NCBI GenBank assembly: GCA_023254175.1
Contig: JALQYJ010000001.1
Coordinates: forward strand, 24,861-88,860
Source: Runella sp.
GTDB lineage: Bacteria; Bacteroidota; Bacteroidia; Cytophagales; Spirosomataceae
DNA length: 64,000 bases
Direction: 5' to 3'
Positions 29,257 to 39,416 of this stretch are shown here, piece after piece (within the stretch, counting starts at the first letter, position 1; every line of letters begins with the position of its first letter). A program made the position numbers and the translations under genes. The notes below the pieces were generated by a model that saw nothing but the letters and a program-made list of their open reading frames with translations, was not told where the DNA came from and did no database searches.

Positions 29257-29904
29257 ATGAACTACGTACTATTACAAGAGTTGATTGGGCACTTGGCCAA
29301 CTACGAAGCGCAGCGTTCGCCGCTGCAACGGAAGGACATGGAGGGGTTTGTGGCGTACCTTAATCAACAAGTTTTTGCTAAATCAGTAGACCCCGACTTG
29401 AAGTTTGAAAATGGAGAAACAGTAGAGGTATTGCTATCGCAGTTGGTGGCGTTTTTATATCGTTATGCCAAAGGGTACATCAAAAAAGCACTGGACTCTG
29501 CTCACCTCATTACGATTGACGATTTTTCCTACTTGGCGGGCATTTGGCAAACGGGTGGTTGTACCAAAACGGAGATTATTGACATGAACATCCACGAAAA
29601 AACCACGGGGATGGAAGTCATCAAGCGGTTATTGAACAATGGCCTCGTCGAACAAACGGACGACCAAAACGACCGCCGAAGTAAACGGTTGTTGATTACG
29701 GCCAAAGGAATGGGGGTACTTTTGGGTACGTTTGAAGAAATGCGAAAAGCGAGTTTGATTATCGCTGGAACGCTCAATGAAGTGGAGAAAATGCAGTTGT
29801 TACACTTACTTCAAAAACTGCACTTTTTTCATAAACCCTTGTTTATCAACGAACGAGAAACAGGCTTGGACGGACTGTTGGAAATGGTAGAAGCAGCAAA
29901 ATAA
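29257..29904 (+). CDS. MarR family winged-helix transcriptional regulator
   Basis: TKTEIIDMNIHEKTTGMEVIKRLLNNGLVEQTDDQNDRRSKRLLITAKGMGVL. Confidence 0.85.
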   Translation: MNYVLLQELIGHLANYEAQRSPLQRKDMEGFVAYLNQQVFAKSVDPDLKFENGETVEVLLSQLVAFLYRYAKGYIKKALDSAHLITIDDFSYLAGIWQTGGCTKTEIIDMNIHEKTTGMEVIKRLLNNGLVEQTDDQNDRRSKRLLITAKGMGVLLGTFEEMRKASLIIAGTLNEVEKMQLLHLLQKLHFFHKPLFINERETGLDGLLEMVEAAK

Positions 29905-29906
29905 AA

Positions 29907-29933
29907 AAAGCCATAGTGATGAACTATGGCTTT
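29907..29933. terminator. Bidirectional terminator
   Basis: AAAGCCATAG-TGATGAA-CTATGGCTTT between convergent genes, A-tract 5' (T-tract on minus strand). Confidence 0.8.
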
Positions 29934-29943
29934 GTAAAGACTT

Positions 29944-30399
29944 TTAAGCATATTTTTCTCGAATCTGGAATAACAGCCAGCCTCCGATTAGAAACGACAA
30001 CGCAAGACTAATGAGCTTGGTAACTAAATCTCCAATACCTGCCAGATTGACAATTCCGCTGACTAGGCTCAACAAGAAAATGTAGTACATATAATCCCAG
30101 CCTTTCTTTTGGCGTTTCATCAGTGGCGAAATAGACAGCCCTTCTAAGACCACCATCGCGGCTAAAATGGCCATTGAAACCCAATAGGTTCCCATATTTC
30201 CAAAAGCCGCTAGTCCGATGGCGGTAGCACTAGCGCCAATGCCTAGTGCGGCGAGTAATCCTAATCCTCCAAAAATGACTCCAATAATGCAGAGGAAGGG
30301 AGAGATTTTAACCAAAATTTCTTTGACATTGTCAGGCAGTTGGGGAAATTTAGCAAATACGCCTGCGATTTCGTTTTCGAGGGGAAGTGATTGTGCCAT
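29944..30399 (-). CDS. Small integral membrane protein, unknown function
   Basis: 151 aa with several TM helices. Confidence 0.75.
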   Translation of the reverse strand: MAQSLPLENEIAGVFAKFPQLPDNVKEILVKISPFLCIIGVIFGGLGLLAALGIGASATAIGLAAFGNMGTYWVSMAILAAMVVLEGLSISPLMKRQKKGWDYMYYIFLLSLVSGIVNLAGIGDLVTKLISLALSFLIGGWLLFQIREKYA

Positions 30400-30500
30400 G
30401 TGATTGAAAAGGATAAGGTGATCGATTTTAGGTAGTAGGAAAAAATTTATCTAACCTAATCCTTTTCAACCAAAGTGTCAAGGAGTTACAGCTATTTTTG

Positions 30501-31730
30501 TTAGCTTTCGGTATATTCTCCTTCAAGTTTTGAAATAACTGCGGTTGCCACGGCATTTCCAGCTACCGAAGTGGCCGAACGTCCCATGTCTAAGAAGGGG
30601 TCAATACCGAGTAACAGTGCCAGCCCTTCGACGGGTAAGTTAAATTGTGCCAACGTTCCCGCAATTACCACCAACGAGGCACGTGGTACCCCCGCAATTC
30701 CTTTGGAAGTAATCATCAGGGTAAGAAGCATGGCTATTTGTTGCTGAATGGTGAGCGGAATACCGTAAGCTTGGGCAATAAAACCGGTTGCAAAAGTCAT
30801 GTACATCATCGAGCCATCAAGATTAAAAGAATAACCCAGCGGCAACACAAACCCAATGATACGCTGACTACAACCAAATTTTTCCAAGGCAGTGATTTGT
30901 TGTGGCAAAGAAGCCTCTGAACTAGCCGTACTGAAAGTCAGAATCATCGAATCTTTGACGTGCGCCAACAGTTTGAGGTACGGGATTTTCATGACAAGGC
31001 AAATAGCCCACAATACCCCGAAAATAAAGAAAAGTAGTCCTCCAAAAAAACATACCATTAGGTAGGCGTACGAAATCAAAATGCCGAGTCCTTTCATGGC
31101 CACTACGCCCGTCATTGCCCCTAAAACGGCAAAAGGAGCCAATTCCATCACGTACCCGACAATCTTGAATACTACCTCCGAAAGGCTTTCAATGGCTTTG
31201 ATGAGTTTTTTGCCGTGCTCTCCTACAGCGCCCAAAGCAATCCCAAAAAACAACGAAAAGACCACAATTTGGAGGATTTCGTTTTCGGAAAGGGCTTTAA
31301 AGAAGCTATCAGGGAAGATGTGCAAAATAAAATCTTCGACGGTTTTCATCGACTTGCCCGTCACTCCTGTGTCGGTACCCGCAGCAGGACGAGGCCACTG
31401 TTGTACTTCGCCAGGGCGGGTTACATTTACAACCAATAAACCTACAAGCAGGGATAAAATAGTAGCAAAATAAAAATAAAGCAAGGTTTTGATACCAATA
31501 CGACCCACGACTTTGAAATCGCCGAGCTTGGCCACTCCCACCGCAAGTGTACAAAACACCAGCGGCCCCACAATCATCTTGATGAGTTTGAGGAAGACTT
31601 TGCTTAGAATCTGGAATTTCTTGGATATTTCGGCGGCCTGTTCGGCGTCCATCGTACTGTGTAAAATTTGCCCGATAACTACCCCCAGAATAAAGCCAAT
31701 GACGATTTTGGTAGTAATGTTTAGTTTCAT
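30501..31730 (-). CDS. Dicarboxylate/amino acid:cation symporter (DAACS family, GltP/DctA-like)
   Basis: IGFVLPLGYSFNLDGSMMYMTFATGFIAQ, SKGIAGVPRASLVVIAGTL, GRSATSVAGNAVATAVI. Confidence 0.95.
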   Translation of the reverse strand: MKLNITTKIVIGFILGVVIGQILHSTMDAEQAAEISKKFQILSKVFLKLIKMIVGPLVFCTLAVGVAKLGDFKVVGRIGIKTLLYFYFATILSLLVGLLVVNVTRPGEVQQWPRPAAGTDTGVTGKSMKTVEDFILHIFPDSFFKALSENEILQIVVFSLFFGIALGAVGEHGKKLIKAIESLSEVVFKIVGYVMELAPFAVLGAMTGVVAMKGLGILISYAYLMVCFFGGLLFFIFGVLWAICLVMKIPYLKLLAHVKDSMILTFSTASSEASLPQQITALEKFGCSQRIIGFVLPLGYSFNLDGSMMYMTFATGFIAQAYGIPLTIQQQIAMLLTLMITSKGIAGVPRASLVVIAGTLAQFNLPVEGLALLLGIDPFLDMGRSATSVAGNAVATAVISKLEGEYTES

Positions 31731-32068
31731 GAAGTGTTGGTTTTGGTGAAAGTTAGGTTTTGCAGATATGATGGTTAGAGATATTCAATGAAAGTAAAAA
31801 TGCTTAAAGTGGCTACTACGGAGGTAGTATTTTGGAAATAGGAAACATAAGGATTTCAGGTTTAGGGCAAAAGAAGCCTGTTTGTGGCACAAATTAGGAA
31901 AAAAACGATAGAAACGAACGCTATTGGTACAAAAACTATACTTCGATGACGGAATAGGATAGGGCTCTAAGTAGAGATTTATGGAAAGTAAATGGGTATT
32001 AATAGCCTTTTTTTTGTTTTTTTGGTAAATTAGATGTCTTAGTATATTGCATGTAAACAGGGCCTTGT

Positions 32069-33451
32069 ATGAAAAAAAGAGACTTTATTAAATTATTAGG
32101 GGCAGGTGTTGCTGGAAGTAGCTTGCCTGCTTCGGTGGTAGCCCAAGAGAGCCACGTCGTTATGCCCGCCCAAACCTTCAATATGTGCGGGTACGGCGCT
32201 CCCAAAATCGATACCGTACGAATAGGCTACATTGGCCTTGGGAACCGTGGCTTGGGCGCACTCGACCGAATTGTATATATTGATAACGTCGAGATCAAAG
32301 CGCTGTGCGATATTCGCCCTGAGCGTACCGATTTGGCGAAGAAAAAACTGGAGGGCACTAAGCACGCGCCAGAGGTGTATGCAGGCAAAGCCGATGACTG
32401 GAAAAAACTCTGCGAACGCCCCGATCTTGACCTTATTTACATTTGTACTCCGTGGAATCTTCACGCTCCGATGGCGCTTTATGCTATGGAACAAGGCAAA
32501 CATGTAGCGGTGGAAATCCCTGCCGCAACAACGGTAGATGAGTGCTGGAAGCTGGTCGAAACGTCAGAACGAATGCGAAAACATTGCATGATGCTCGAAA
32601 ACTGTTGCTACGATTTCTTTGAATTGCTCACGCTTAACATGGTACGCCAAGGCTTTTTCGGGGAAGTAGTACACGTTGAAGGGGCGTATATTCATGATAT
32701 TTTTGACTCTTTTTTTGATAAAGGAAAACGCTACGCTTTGTGGCGCTTAAAGGAAAATACCCGAAACGGAAACCTTTACCCGACGCACGGTTTGGGGCCT
32801 ATTTGTCAAGTGTTGGACATCAATCGCGGCGATAAAATGGAGTATTTGGTGTCGATGTCGAGTAACGATTTTATGTTGGAAGCCAAGGTGAAAGAACTGG
32901 CGAAAACCGACGCGACGTTCCAGCCCTTGGCCAAGAAAACTTTTCGTGGGAACATGAACACTACGACGATTCGGACGAACAAAGGCAAAACGATTATGTT
33001 GCAGCACGACGTAAGCTCGCCGCGTCCGTATTCTCGCATACACTTGGTAAGCGGAACCAAAGCAACTGCCCTCAAATACCCGCTTCCAGGGAAGATTTCG
33101 ACGGGGCACGATTGGGCATCGGAGGCTGAAATGAAGGCGTTGGAGGAAAAATACCAGCCTGCGCTTGTCAAAAAAATTGGCGAATTGGCCAAGCAAGTAG
33201 GCGGTCACGGAGGCATGGATTTCTTGATGGATTGGCGTTTGATTGATTGCCTACGCAATGGTCTTCCGCTCGACCAGGACGTCTATGATGCGGCTTCGTG
33301 GAGTGTGATTGGGCCGTTGAGTGAAAAATCGGTAGCCAACCGTTCTAACTCCATTGATATTCCTGATTTTACGGCGGGTGCGTGGAAAAACAACCGTCCC
33401 GTTGATATTTCCCTTGCCCAAGGAGGCAATACCCCCGTCAAACCTAAATAA
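32069..33451 (+). CDS. Gfo/Idh/MocA-family protein, probable GH109-type alpha-N-acetylgalactosaminidase
   Basis: GAPKIDTVRIGYIGLGNRGLGALDRIVYIDNVEIKALCDIRPE, TPWNLHAPMALYAMEQGKHVAVEIPAATTVDECW, NGNLYPTHGLGPICQVLDINRGDKMEYLVSMSS, GGHGGMDFLMDWRLIDCLRNG resemble my recall of GH109 enzymes. Confidence 0.8.
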   Translation: MKKRDFIKLLGAGVAGSSLPASVVAQESHVVMPAQTFNMCGYGAPKIDTVRIGYIGLGNRGLGALDRIVYIDNVEIKALCDIRPERTDLAKKKLEGTKHAPEVYAGKADDWKKLCERPDLDLIYICTPWNLHAPMALYAMEQGKHVAVEIPAATTVDECWKLVETSERMRKHCMMLENCCYDFFELLTLNMVRQGFFGEVVHVEGAYIHDIFDSFFDKGKRYALWRLKENTRNGNLYPTHGLGPICQVLDINRGDKMEYLVSMSSNDFMLEAKVKELAKTDATFQPLAKKTFRGNMNTTTIRTNKGKTIMLQHDVSSPRPYSRIHLVSGTKATALKYPLPGKISTGHDWASEAEMKALEEKYQPALVKKIGELAKQVGGHGGMDFLMDWRLIDCLRNGLPLDQDVYDAASWSVIGPLSEKSVANRSNSIDIPDFTAGAWKNNRPVDISLAQGGNTPVKPK

Positions 33452-33463
33452 AGACACAACCCG

Positions 33464-34195
33464 ATGGTTATTCACATTTCCGAAACCCCTAACGCCCTTG
33501 GCCAAGTAGCAGGCGCTGCCGCTGCTGACTACATCCGCAAAGCCCTTGCCGAACGGGGCGAAGCAAACGTGATTTTAGCGACAGGAACTAGCCAATTTGA
33601 AACGTTGAACCAATTGCTTCACGAACCTGACATCGACTGGACAAAGGTGACGATGTTTCATTTGGATGAATATATTGCTTTGCCAGAATCACACCCCGCA
33701 AGTTTTCGTAAGTATTTGAAAGAGAGAGTACTGTCAAGAGTAGTGATGAAAGAAAGTCATCTTATCAACGGCGAAACGCAACCCGAAACGGAATGTGAAC
33801 GATTGGGACAACTTATTTTGCAGCATCCAATTGACGTGGCTTTGGTGGGAATCGGTGAAAATGGACACTTGGCGTTTAATGACCCGCCTGCCGATTTTGA
33901 AACCGAAAGCCCTTACATCGTCGTGAATCTCGATGAAGCTTGCCGTCGTCAACAGTTAGGAGAAGGGTGGTTTGCTACGCTTGAGGAGGTTCCCAAACAA
34001 GCGATTAGCATGTCGATTCGGCAAATTATGAAATCGGCAGCCCTTATTTGTTCGGTGCCTGATGAGCGTAAAGCTGAAGCGGTAAAAAATTGCTTAACGG
34101 GCGAAATTAGCCCCCTTTTCCCCGCCAGCATTTTGCAAAACCACCCCAATTGTGGCATGTATTTGGACAAAGCATCAAGCAAGTATTTATCTTAA
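33464..34195 (+). CDS. nagB: Glucosamine-6-phosphate deaminase family protein
   Basis: ILATGTSQFETLNQL, MFHLDEYIALPESHPASFRKYL, IDVALVGIGENGHLAFNDPPADF. Confidence 0.88.
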   Translation: MVIHISETPNALGQVAGAAAADYIRKALAERGEANVILATGTSQFETLNQLLHEPDIDWTKVTMFHLDEYIALPESHPASFRKYLKERVLSRVVMKESHLINGETQPETECERLGQLILQHPIDVALVGIGENGHLAFNDPPADFETESPYIVVNLDEACRRQQLGEGWFATLEEVPKQAISMSIRQIMKSAALICSVPDERKAEAVKNCLTGEISPLFPASILQNHPNCGMYLDKASSKYLS

Positions 34196-34213
34196 AACAA
34201 ATGATTAACCCCT

Positions 34214-35479
34214 ATGCCAAACCGTCGTAAGTTTTTAAAAAAGAGCAGTGTAGCGAGTATTGGAATGGTAGGGTTGGATGTGCTCAATCCGTTTGTAAAT
34301 GATATTTTTTCCCCATTAACCCTTATGAATTCCAACGAAACTACGGAGAACCTCATCGGACTGTACGGGCCTTGGGCGGTATCGCTCATTGAGAGTAAAC
34401 TTCCATCGCTTTCTTTTCGGCGCAACGAGTGGACGAATCTCGCTCAATGGCGTGAGATGGCGAAGCAACGTTTAATTGAGCGTTTGGGCATTCCTGACAT
34501 TGGAGGAATGCCCCAAGTGACGCTTAAAAAACAATACGAGTACGATGGGCTTCATATCGAGGAACTTACGTGGCAGCTTCCCTATGGACGACCCACGGAA
34601 GGTATTTTGTTAAAACCAGCCAATGCAAAAGGGCCGCTACCTGCCATTTTGGCTTTCCATGACCACGGTGGAAATAAGTATTTTGGGGTTCGAAAAATCA
34701 CAAAGACGTCAGACCAACAGCATCCTTTGATGAAAGAACATCAGCAGGAATACTATGAAGGGCTGGCTTGGGCCAACGAAATTGCTAAGCGCGGTTACGT
34801 GGTGCTGGTCTCGGATGCGTTTCCGTTTGCCAGCCGACGCGTATGGGTGCAAGACGTCCCTGCGCACCTTCGTCGCGGATTAAATGACAATGACCCTGAA
34901 AATTCCGATAATATTCGTAAGTACAACGAATGGGCAGGAGAGCACGAACATATAATGTCCAAATCGTTGATGAGCGCGGGTACTACGTGGGCAGGGGTAT
35001 TTTTTGCAGAAGATAAAAAGGCGTTGGATGTTCTTTGTGCCCGTCAGGATGTAGACGCTACACGGGTGGGTTGTGCGGGACTATCGGGGGGAGGAATGCG
35101 CACTGTGTTTATGGGTGGACTGGACGAACGTATCAAATGTGCCGTGTGTGTTGGGTTTATGACTACTTGGAAAGACCTCATTTTACACAAATCGTTCACA
35201 CACACGTGGATGACCTACGTGCCTATTTTGCCCAATGAGCTAGATTTTCCAGAAATCTTTGGATTGCGCGCCCCACTTCCCACAATGGTACTCAACGACA
35301 TTGATGATGATTTATACACACTTCCAGAAATGAAACGGGCTGACAAAATACTGGGTGATGTCTATGCTAAAGCAGGGGCTTCGGAGCGATACAAGTGCTC
35401 GTTTTACCCTGGCCCACACAAGTTTGATAAAAAGATGCAAGCCGAAGCGTTTGCGTGGTTTGATAAGTGGCTAAAGTGA
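34214..35479 (+). CDS. Alpha/beta hydrolase (dienelactone hydrolase / acetyl-xylan-esterase-like) with Tat-like signal
   Basis: MPNRRKFLKKSSVASIG; LPAILAFHDHGGNKYFG; RVGCAGLSGGGMRTVFMGGLDERI. Confidence 0.82.
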   Translation: MPNRRKFLKKSSVASIGMVGLDVLNPFVNDIFSPLTLMNSNETTENLIGLYGPWAVSLIESKLPSLSFRRNEWTNLAQWREMAKQRLIERLGIPDIGGMPQVTLKKQYEYDGLHIEELTWQLPYGRPTEGILLKPANAKGPLPAILAFHDHGGNKYFGVRKITKTSDQQHPLMKEHQQEYYEGLAWANEIAKRGYVVLVSDAFPFASRRVWVQDVPAHLRRGLNDNDPENSDNIRKYNEWAGEHEHIMSKSLMSAGTTWAGVFFAEDKKALDVLCARQDVDATRVGCAGLSGGGMRTVFMGGLDERIKCAVCVGFMTTWKDLILHKSFTHTWMTYVPILPNELDFPEIFGLRAPLPTMVLNDIDDDLYTLPEMKRADKILGDVYAKAGASERYKCSFYPGPHKFDKKMQAEAFAWFDKWLK

Positions 35480-35537
35480 GGGTCTGCCTATCGTCAGACG
35501 GCTTTTGAGATTATTTATCATGATTATTAAGTCTGAC

Positions 35538-37469
35538 TTAGGAATAAACAGCAGTAGTTACCATTTCGTGGGCGGTTTTGGCAATTCCTTCGGGGTCAAA
35601 ACCACATTCGCGATGAAGTTCGATTTGTTCGCCATGTTCTACAATTCGGTCAGGAATACCCAAACGTTTGAGTTTGGCAGTATAGCCGTGGTCAACCATA
35701 AATTCCAATACAGCACTTCCCATTCCACCCTGTAAGCACCCGTCTTCAACGGTAATAACTTTATCAAATTTCTGGAACACCTTGTGCAACAGTTCTTCGT
35801 CCAGCGGTTTTACAAAGCGTAAATCGTAGTGAGCGGCACTAATACCTGCGTTTTCGAGCAATTGGCAACTTTTAACAGCATAGTTTCCGATGTGACCAAT
35901 GGTCAGAATCGCTATATCTTCGCCGTCTTTTATTTTTCTGCCTTTACCAATCTCCAATTGTTCGAGAGGAGTGCGCCACTGGGGCATCATTCCTTCGCCT
36001 CTTGGATAACGAATGGTAAAAGCTCGTTTTCCGCGTTGAGTTTCGTCGAGTTGTGCCGTGTACATCATGTTTCGAAGCTCCTGTTCGTTCATTGGCGATG
36101 CTACAATCATGTTGGGAATACAGCGCATGTAAGCAATATCATACGCGCCGTGGTGCGTAGGGCCATCAGCGCCTGCGAAACCTGCACGATCGAGGCAAAA
36201 CACCACTGGAAGTTCCTGAATACAGACATCATGCACTACTTGGTCGTAAGCACGCTGCATAAACGTACTGTAAATGTTGCAGAATACTACCGACCCTTGC
36301 GTGGCCATTCCTGCCGAGAAAGTAACGGCGTGTTGTTCGGCAATACCTACGTCGAAGGCACGCTCTGGCATGACTTTCATCAACAGGTTCATCGATGAGC
36401 CTGAAGGCATCGCAGGGGTTACGCCCACGACTTTGGGATTCTGCTCGGCCAATTCCACCAAAGTATGTCCAAACACATCTTGGTACTTAGGTGGCTGTGG
36501 AGTATCGGGGATTTTTTTGAAAATCTCACCCGTTATTTTATCAAATTTACCAGGGGCGTGCCATTTTGTTTGGTCTTTTTCGGCAGGAGCAAATCCTTTT
36601 CCTTTGACCGTCACGCAGTGCAACAGCTTCGGCCCTGGTATATTTTTAAGGTCATTCAGTACGTGCACAAGGTGATCAACGTCGTGCCCGTCGATGGGGC
36701 CAAAGTAACGCAAATTGAGCGACTCAAATAAATTACTTTGGCGTAACAAAGTGGCTTTGAGCCCGTCTTCTACTCGTGAGACAATCTCGCGAGCACTTTT
36801 GCCAAATTGGCTCATTTTGCCCAACAAATTCCAAACTTCTTCTTTGACGCGGTTGTATGTATGAGAAGTGGTAATGTCGGTCAAATACTCTTTTAATGCC
36901 CCAACGTTGGGGTCTATACTCATGCAATTATCATTCAAGATGATAAGCAAATTCGTATCTGCCAACGCCCCTGCGTGGTTCATTGCTTCAAACGCCATAC
37001 CGCCCGTCATGGCGCCATCACCAATCACCGCAATTGAATGTTGGTTTTTAATACCTTTCAACTGCGCTCCCACGGCCATCCCTAAGGCACCAGAGATAGA
37101 CGTAGAAGAGTGACCTACTCCAAAAGCATCGTAAGGGCTTTCTTTGCGTTTAGGGAATCCAGAAATTCCACCGTAAAGTCGGTTAGTATGGAATACCTCG
37201 CGGCGACCCGTCAAGATTTTATGGCCATATGCTTGGTGTCCTACATCCCAAATAAGTTGGTCGGCAGGAGTATTAAACACGTAATGTAGTGCAACAGTCA
37301 GTTCTACTACACCCAGGCTCGCGCCAAAATGCCCTCCATACACCGAAACTAAATCAATGATGTACTGCCGAAGTTCTTGAGAAACTTGGGGGAGGTCTGC
37401 TGAGTCAAATTTTCGCAAATCATCGGGCGTGTTGATTTGTGAAAGTAATTTACCGGGAGTTATGAGCAT
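35538..37469 (-). CDS. dxs: 1-deoxy-D-xylulose-5-phosphate synthase
   Basis: SLGVVELTVALHYVFNTPADQLIWDVGHQAYGHKILTGRR, IGDGAMTGGMAFEAMNHAG, CLDRAGFAGADGPTHHGAYD, VTVEDGCLQGGMGSAV. Confidence 0.97.
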   Translation of the reverse strand: MLITPGKLLSQINTPDDLRKFDSADLPQVSQELRQYIIDLVSVYGGHFGASLGVVELTVALHYVFNTPADQLIWDVGHQAYGHKILTGRREVFHTNRLYGGISGFPKRKESPYDAFGVGHSSTSISGALGMAVGAQLKGIKNQHSIAVIGDGAMTGGMAFEAMNHAGALADTNLLIILNDNCMSIDPNVGALKEYLTDITTSHTYNRVKEEVWNLLGKMSQFGKSAREIVSRVEDGLKATLLRQSNLFESLNLRYFGPIDGHDVDHLVHVLNDLKNIPGPKLLHCVTVKGKGFAPAEKDQTKWHAPGKFDKITGEIFKKIPDTPQPPKYQDVFGHTLVELAEQNPKVVGVTPAMPSGSSMNLLMKVMPERAFDVGIAEQHAVTFSAGMATQGSVVFCNIYSTFMQRAYDQVVHDVCIQELPVVFCLDRAGFAGADGPTHHGAYDIAYMRCIPNMIVASPMNEQELRNMMYTAQLDETQRGKRAFTIRYPRGEGMMPQWRTPLEQLEIGKGRKIKDGEDIAILTIGHIGNYAVKSCQLLENAGISAAHYDLRFVKPLDEELLHKVFQKFDKVITVEDGCLQGGMGSAVLEFMVDHGYTAKLKRLGIPDRIVEHGEQIELHRECGFDPEGIAKTAHEMVTTAVYS

Positions 37470-37603
37470 CGTTTAACGGCTTGAAACTAAACGTAGAAAT
37501 ATAACTTGCTTGCTGATAAAAGTGTTTTGCAAAGTTATGAAAAATGCCAATCGCTACCCACATTTTAGCGTATGTATAGCGGTAAAACCACATAGACGGC
37601 CAC

Positions 37604-38521
37604 TTATTGTTGGCTTGCTTTGTAGAGTTTTTGCTTCTCTTCACGAGTGAGGCTCTCGTAGCCAGATTTTGAAATTTTGTCCAAAATTGCATCAATTTCG
37701 TCCTGATTAGGGATAATTACCGAAGTAGTATCACTACTTTGCTTGTAATGAAGTGCCGTAGAAGAGGTGGTGGCACGTGCGCGTTGAGGTACTTGTATCT
37801 TTGGCTTGGAGCTAAAAAAAATCTGGAAAAATTTCCCCATACTGTAGATAGGTTTGCCCCAGTCATACCCATTTTGTAGTGATTTGATAAATCCAAAACC
37901 TACCATTGCTCCTGCTAAGTGAGCTAAATTTCCACCCGCATTGGGGCCTACCAACTGTGCCATTGTGATAATAATACACAGTGCTGCTATGTATTTAAGA
38001 CGAACTGGGCCAATGAGAAACACAAAAAAGGTGTATTCGGGGAGTAAAGTGGCAGCTCCTAAAATCACAGCGAATACTGCGCCCGAAGCTCCAATTAAAC
38101 TGGTGTTGGCAAGCTCAGGTTGGAAATAGGGAACTAGGTTGTACATGGTCAAAAAAAGCACTCCGCCTGCCAAGCCGCCCAATAAAAAAATCGCAATCAA
38201 GCGTCGGCTGCCAAGGTACTCTTCCAATACCTGCCCAAACCAATAGAGCGATAGCATGTTAAAAAAAACATGAAAAGGCCCTTGATGAACAAAGAAGTTG
38301 GTCAGAAGCGTCCAAGGCTTGTGTAGAAACGAACCAAAGCTGGCGGGTAGACGTAGTTGCTCTATGACCCACTGATAATAATAGGGGTATTGAGCAATCG
38401 TGAAAACGATGTACAAAATAATTATTGCGACAAAGACAATCACATTGGTCAATATGAGTTTAATGACCGCGTTGTTTGTCTTTGAAAACTCGCCTCTAAC
38501 ATCATCGAAAATGCTGCTCAT
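37604..38521 (-). CDS. Rhomboid family intramembrane serine protease
   Basis: HVFFNMLSLYWFG, SLIGASGAVFAV (catalytic GASG), NLAHLAGAMVGF (catalytic His). Confidence 0.92.
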   Translation of the reverse strand: MSSIFDDVRGEFSKTNNAVIKLILTNVIVFVAIIILYIVFTIAQYPYYYQWVIEQLRLPASFGSFLHKPWTLLTNFFVHQGPFHVFFNMLSLYWFGQVLEEYLGSRRLIAIFLLGGLAGGVLFLTMYNLVPYFQPELANTSLIGASGAVFAVILGAATLLPEYTFFVFLIGPVRLKYIAALCIIITMAQLVGPNAGGNLAHLAGAMVGFGFIKSLQNGYDWGKPIYSMGKFFQIFFSSKPKIQVPQRARATTSSTALHYKQSSDTTSVIIPNQDEIDAILDKISKSGYESLTREEKQKLYKASQQ

Positions 38522-38624
38522 CGCTCTCTGCCGTTCAAATTAGGTTCTACAAAATAACCCATTTTTCTACAAACTAGTTTTAGTTTGTGACTGAAAATTA
38601 GAGAAAAAGATACAAAAAGCCAAA

Positions 38625-39404
38625 TTAATGCATTCGTCTAATTTTCCAGATTTTCAATAGTATATACGCAAAAATCATACCTCCAAGATGCGCAAAGTGA
38701 GCAACTCCTGAATCTTGGATGTTCATTCCTGCATAAAGCTCGTATAGTGCATAAAAAGTGACAAAATACTTGGCTTTTATAGGGATAGGGAAGAACAAAA
38801 GCATCATTTCCATGTTTGGGAAAATAAGCCCAAAAGCCGCAATAATTCCAAATATAGCCCCTGAAGCCCCTACCATTGGGATGTTTAGGCGGGTATTTAC
38901 GGTGTTTTTGACAAAAGCTACACTATCATTGATATACGAAAGATTTTTGGGCTGCTCTTCAAAGCTATTCAGAAAATCGAGGGAAGAACGTTTGATATCA
39001 GGGGCAAAACGAGTCAAAAAATCCAAAAACGCTTCTGGTGAAGGGTATTGACTGTATAAGTCAACGGCTTGTTTTAGCTCATACATTTCATACAAATTAA
39101 TGACTGTGTAGAGAAAGCCTGCTCCAATGCCTGTTACGAAATAAAAAATTAAGAAGCGTTTGGAGCCCAGTACGTGCTGCTCAAGCAATGGTCCAAAGAA
39201 AAACAGTCCAAGCATGTTGCTAAACAAATGCCCCACGTTTCCGTGTAAAAACATGTACGTGATGAATTGATGGGGTTTAAAGCTTGGGCCTGTGAGGGGG
39301 TAAAGTGCAAATAAATTTTCAACGAGGGGACTAAGACTTTGTATGAAATAAATGAGTACGTTTAGAATTAGTAAATTGCGAACAGTAGGAGTGATGTTGA
39401 ACAT
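38625..39404 (-). CDS. Rhomboid family intramembrane serine protease (second copy)
   Basis: NVGHLFSNMLGLFFFGPLLE, MVGASGAIFGI, VAHFAHLGGMIFAY. Confidence 0.92.
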   Translation of the reverse strand: MFNITPTVRNLLILNVLIYFIQSLSPLVENLFALYPLTGPSFKPHQFITYMFLHGNVGHLFSNMLGLFFFGPLLEQHVLGSKRFLIFYFVTGIGAGFLYTVINLYEMYELKQAVDLYSQYPSPEAFLDFLTRFAPDIKRSSLDFLNSFEEQPKNLSYINDSVAFVKNTVNTRLNIPMVGASGAIFGIIAAFGLIFPNMEMMLLFFPIPIKAKYFVTFYALYELYAGMNIQDSGVAHFAHLGGMIFAYILLKIWKIRRMH

Positions 39405-39416
39405 GGCTTTCTGGGC

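Noticed and set aside
31731-32068. 338-bp divergent gap as a riboswitch or sRNA locus
   Set aside because: No convincing hairpin, terminator or conserved motif seen by eye.
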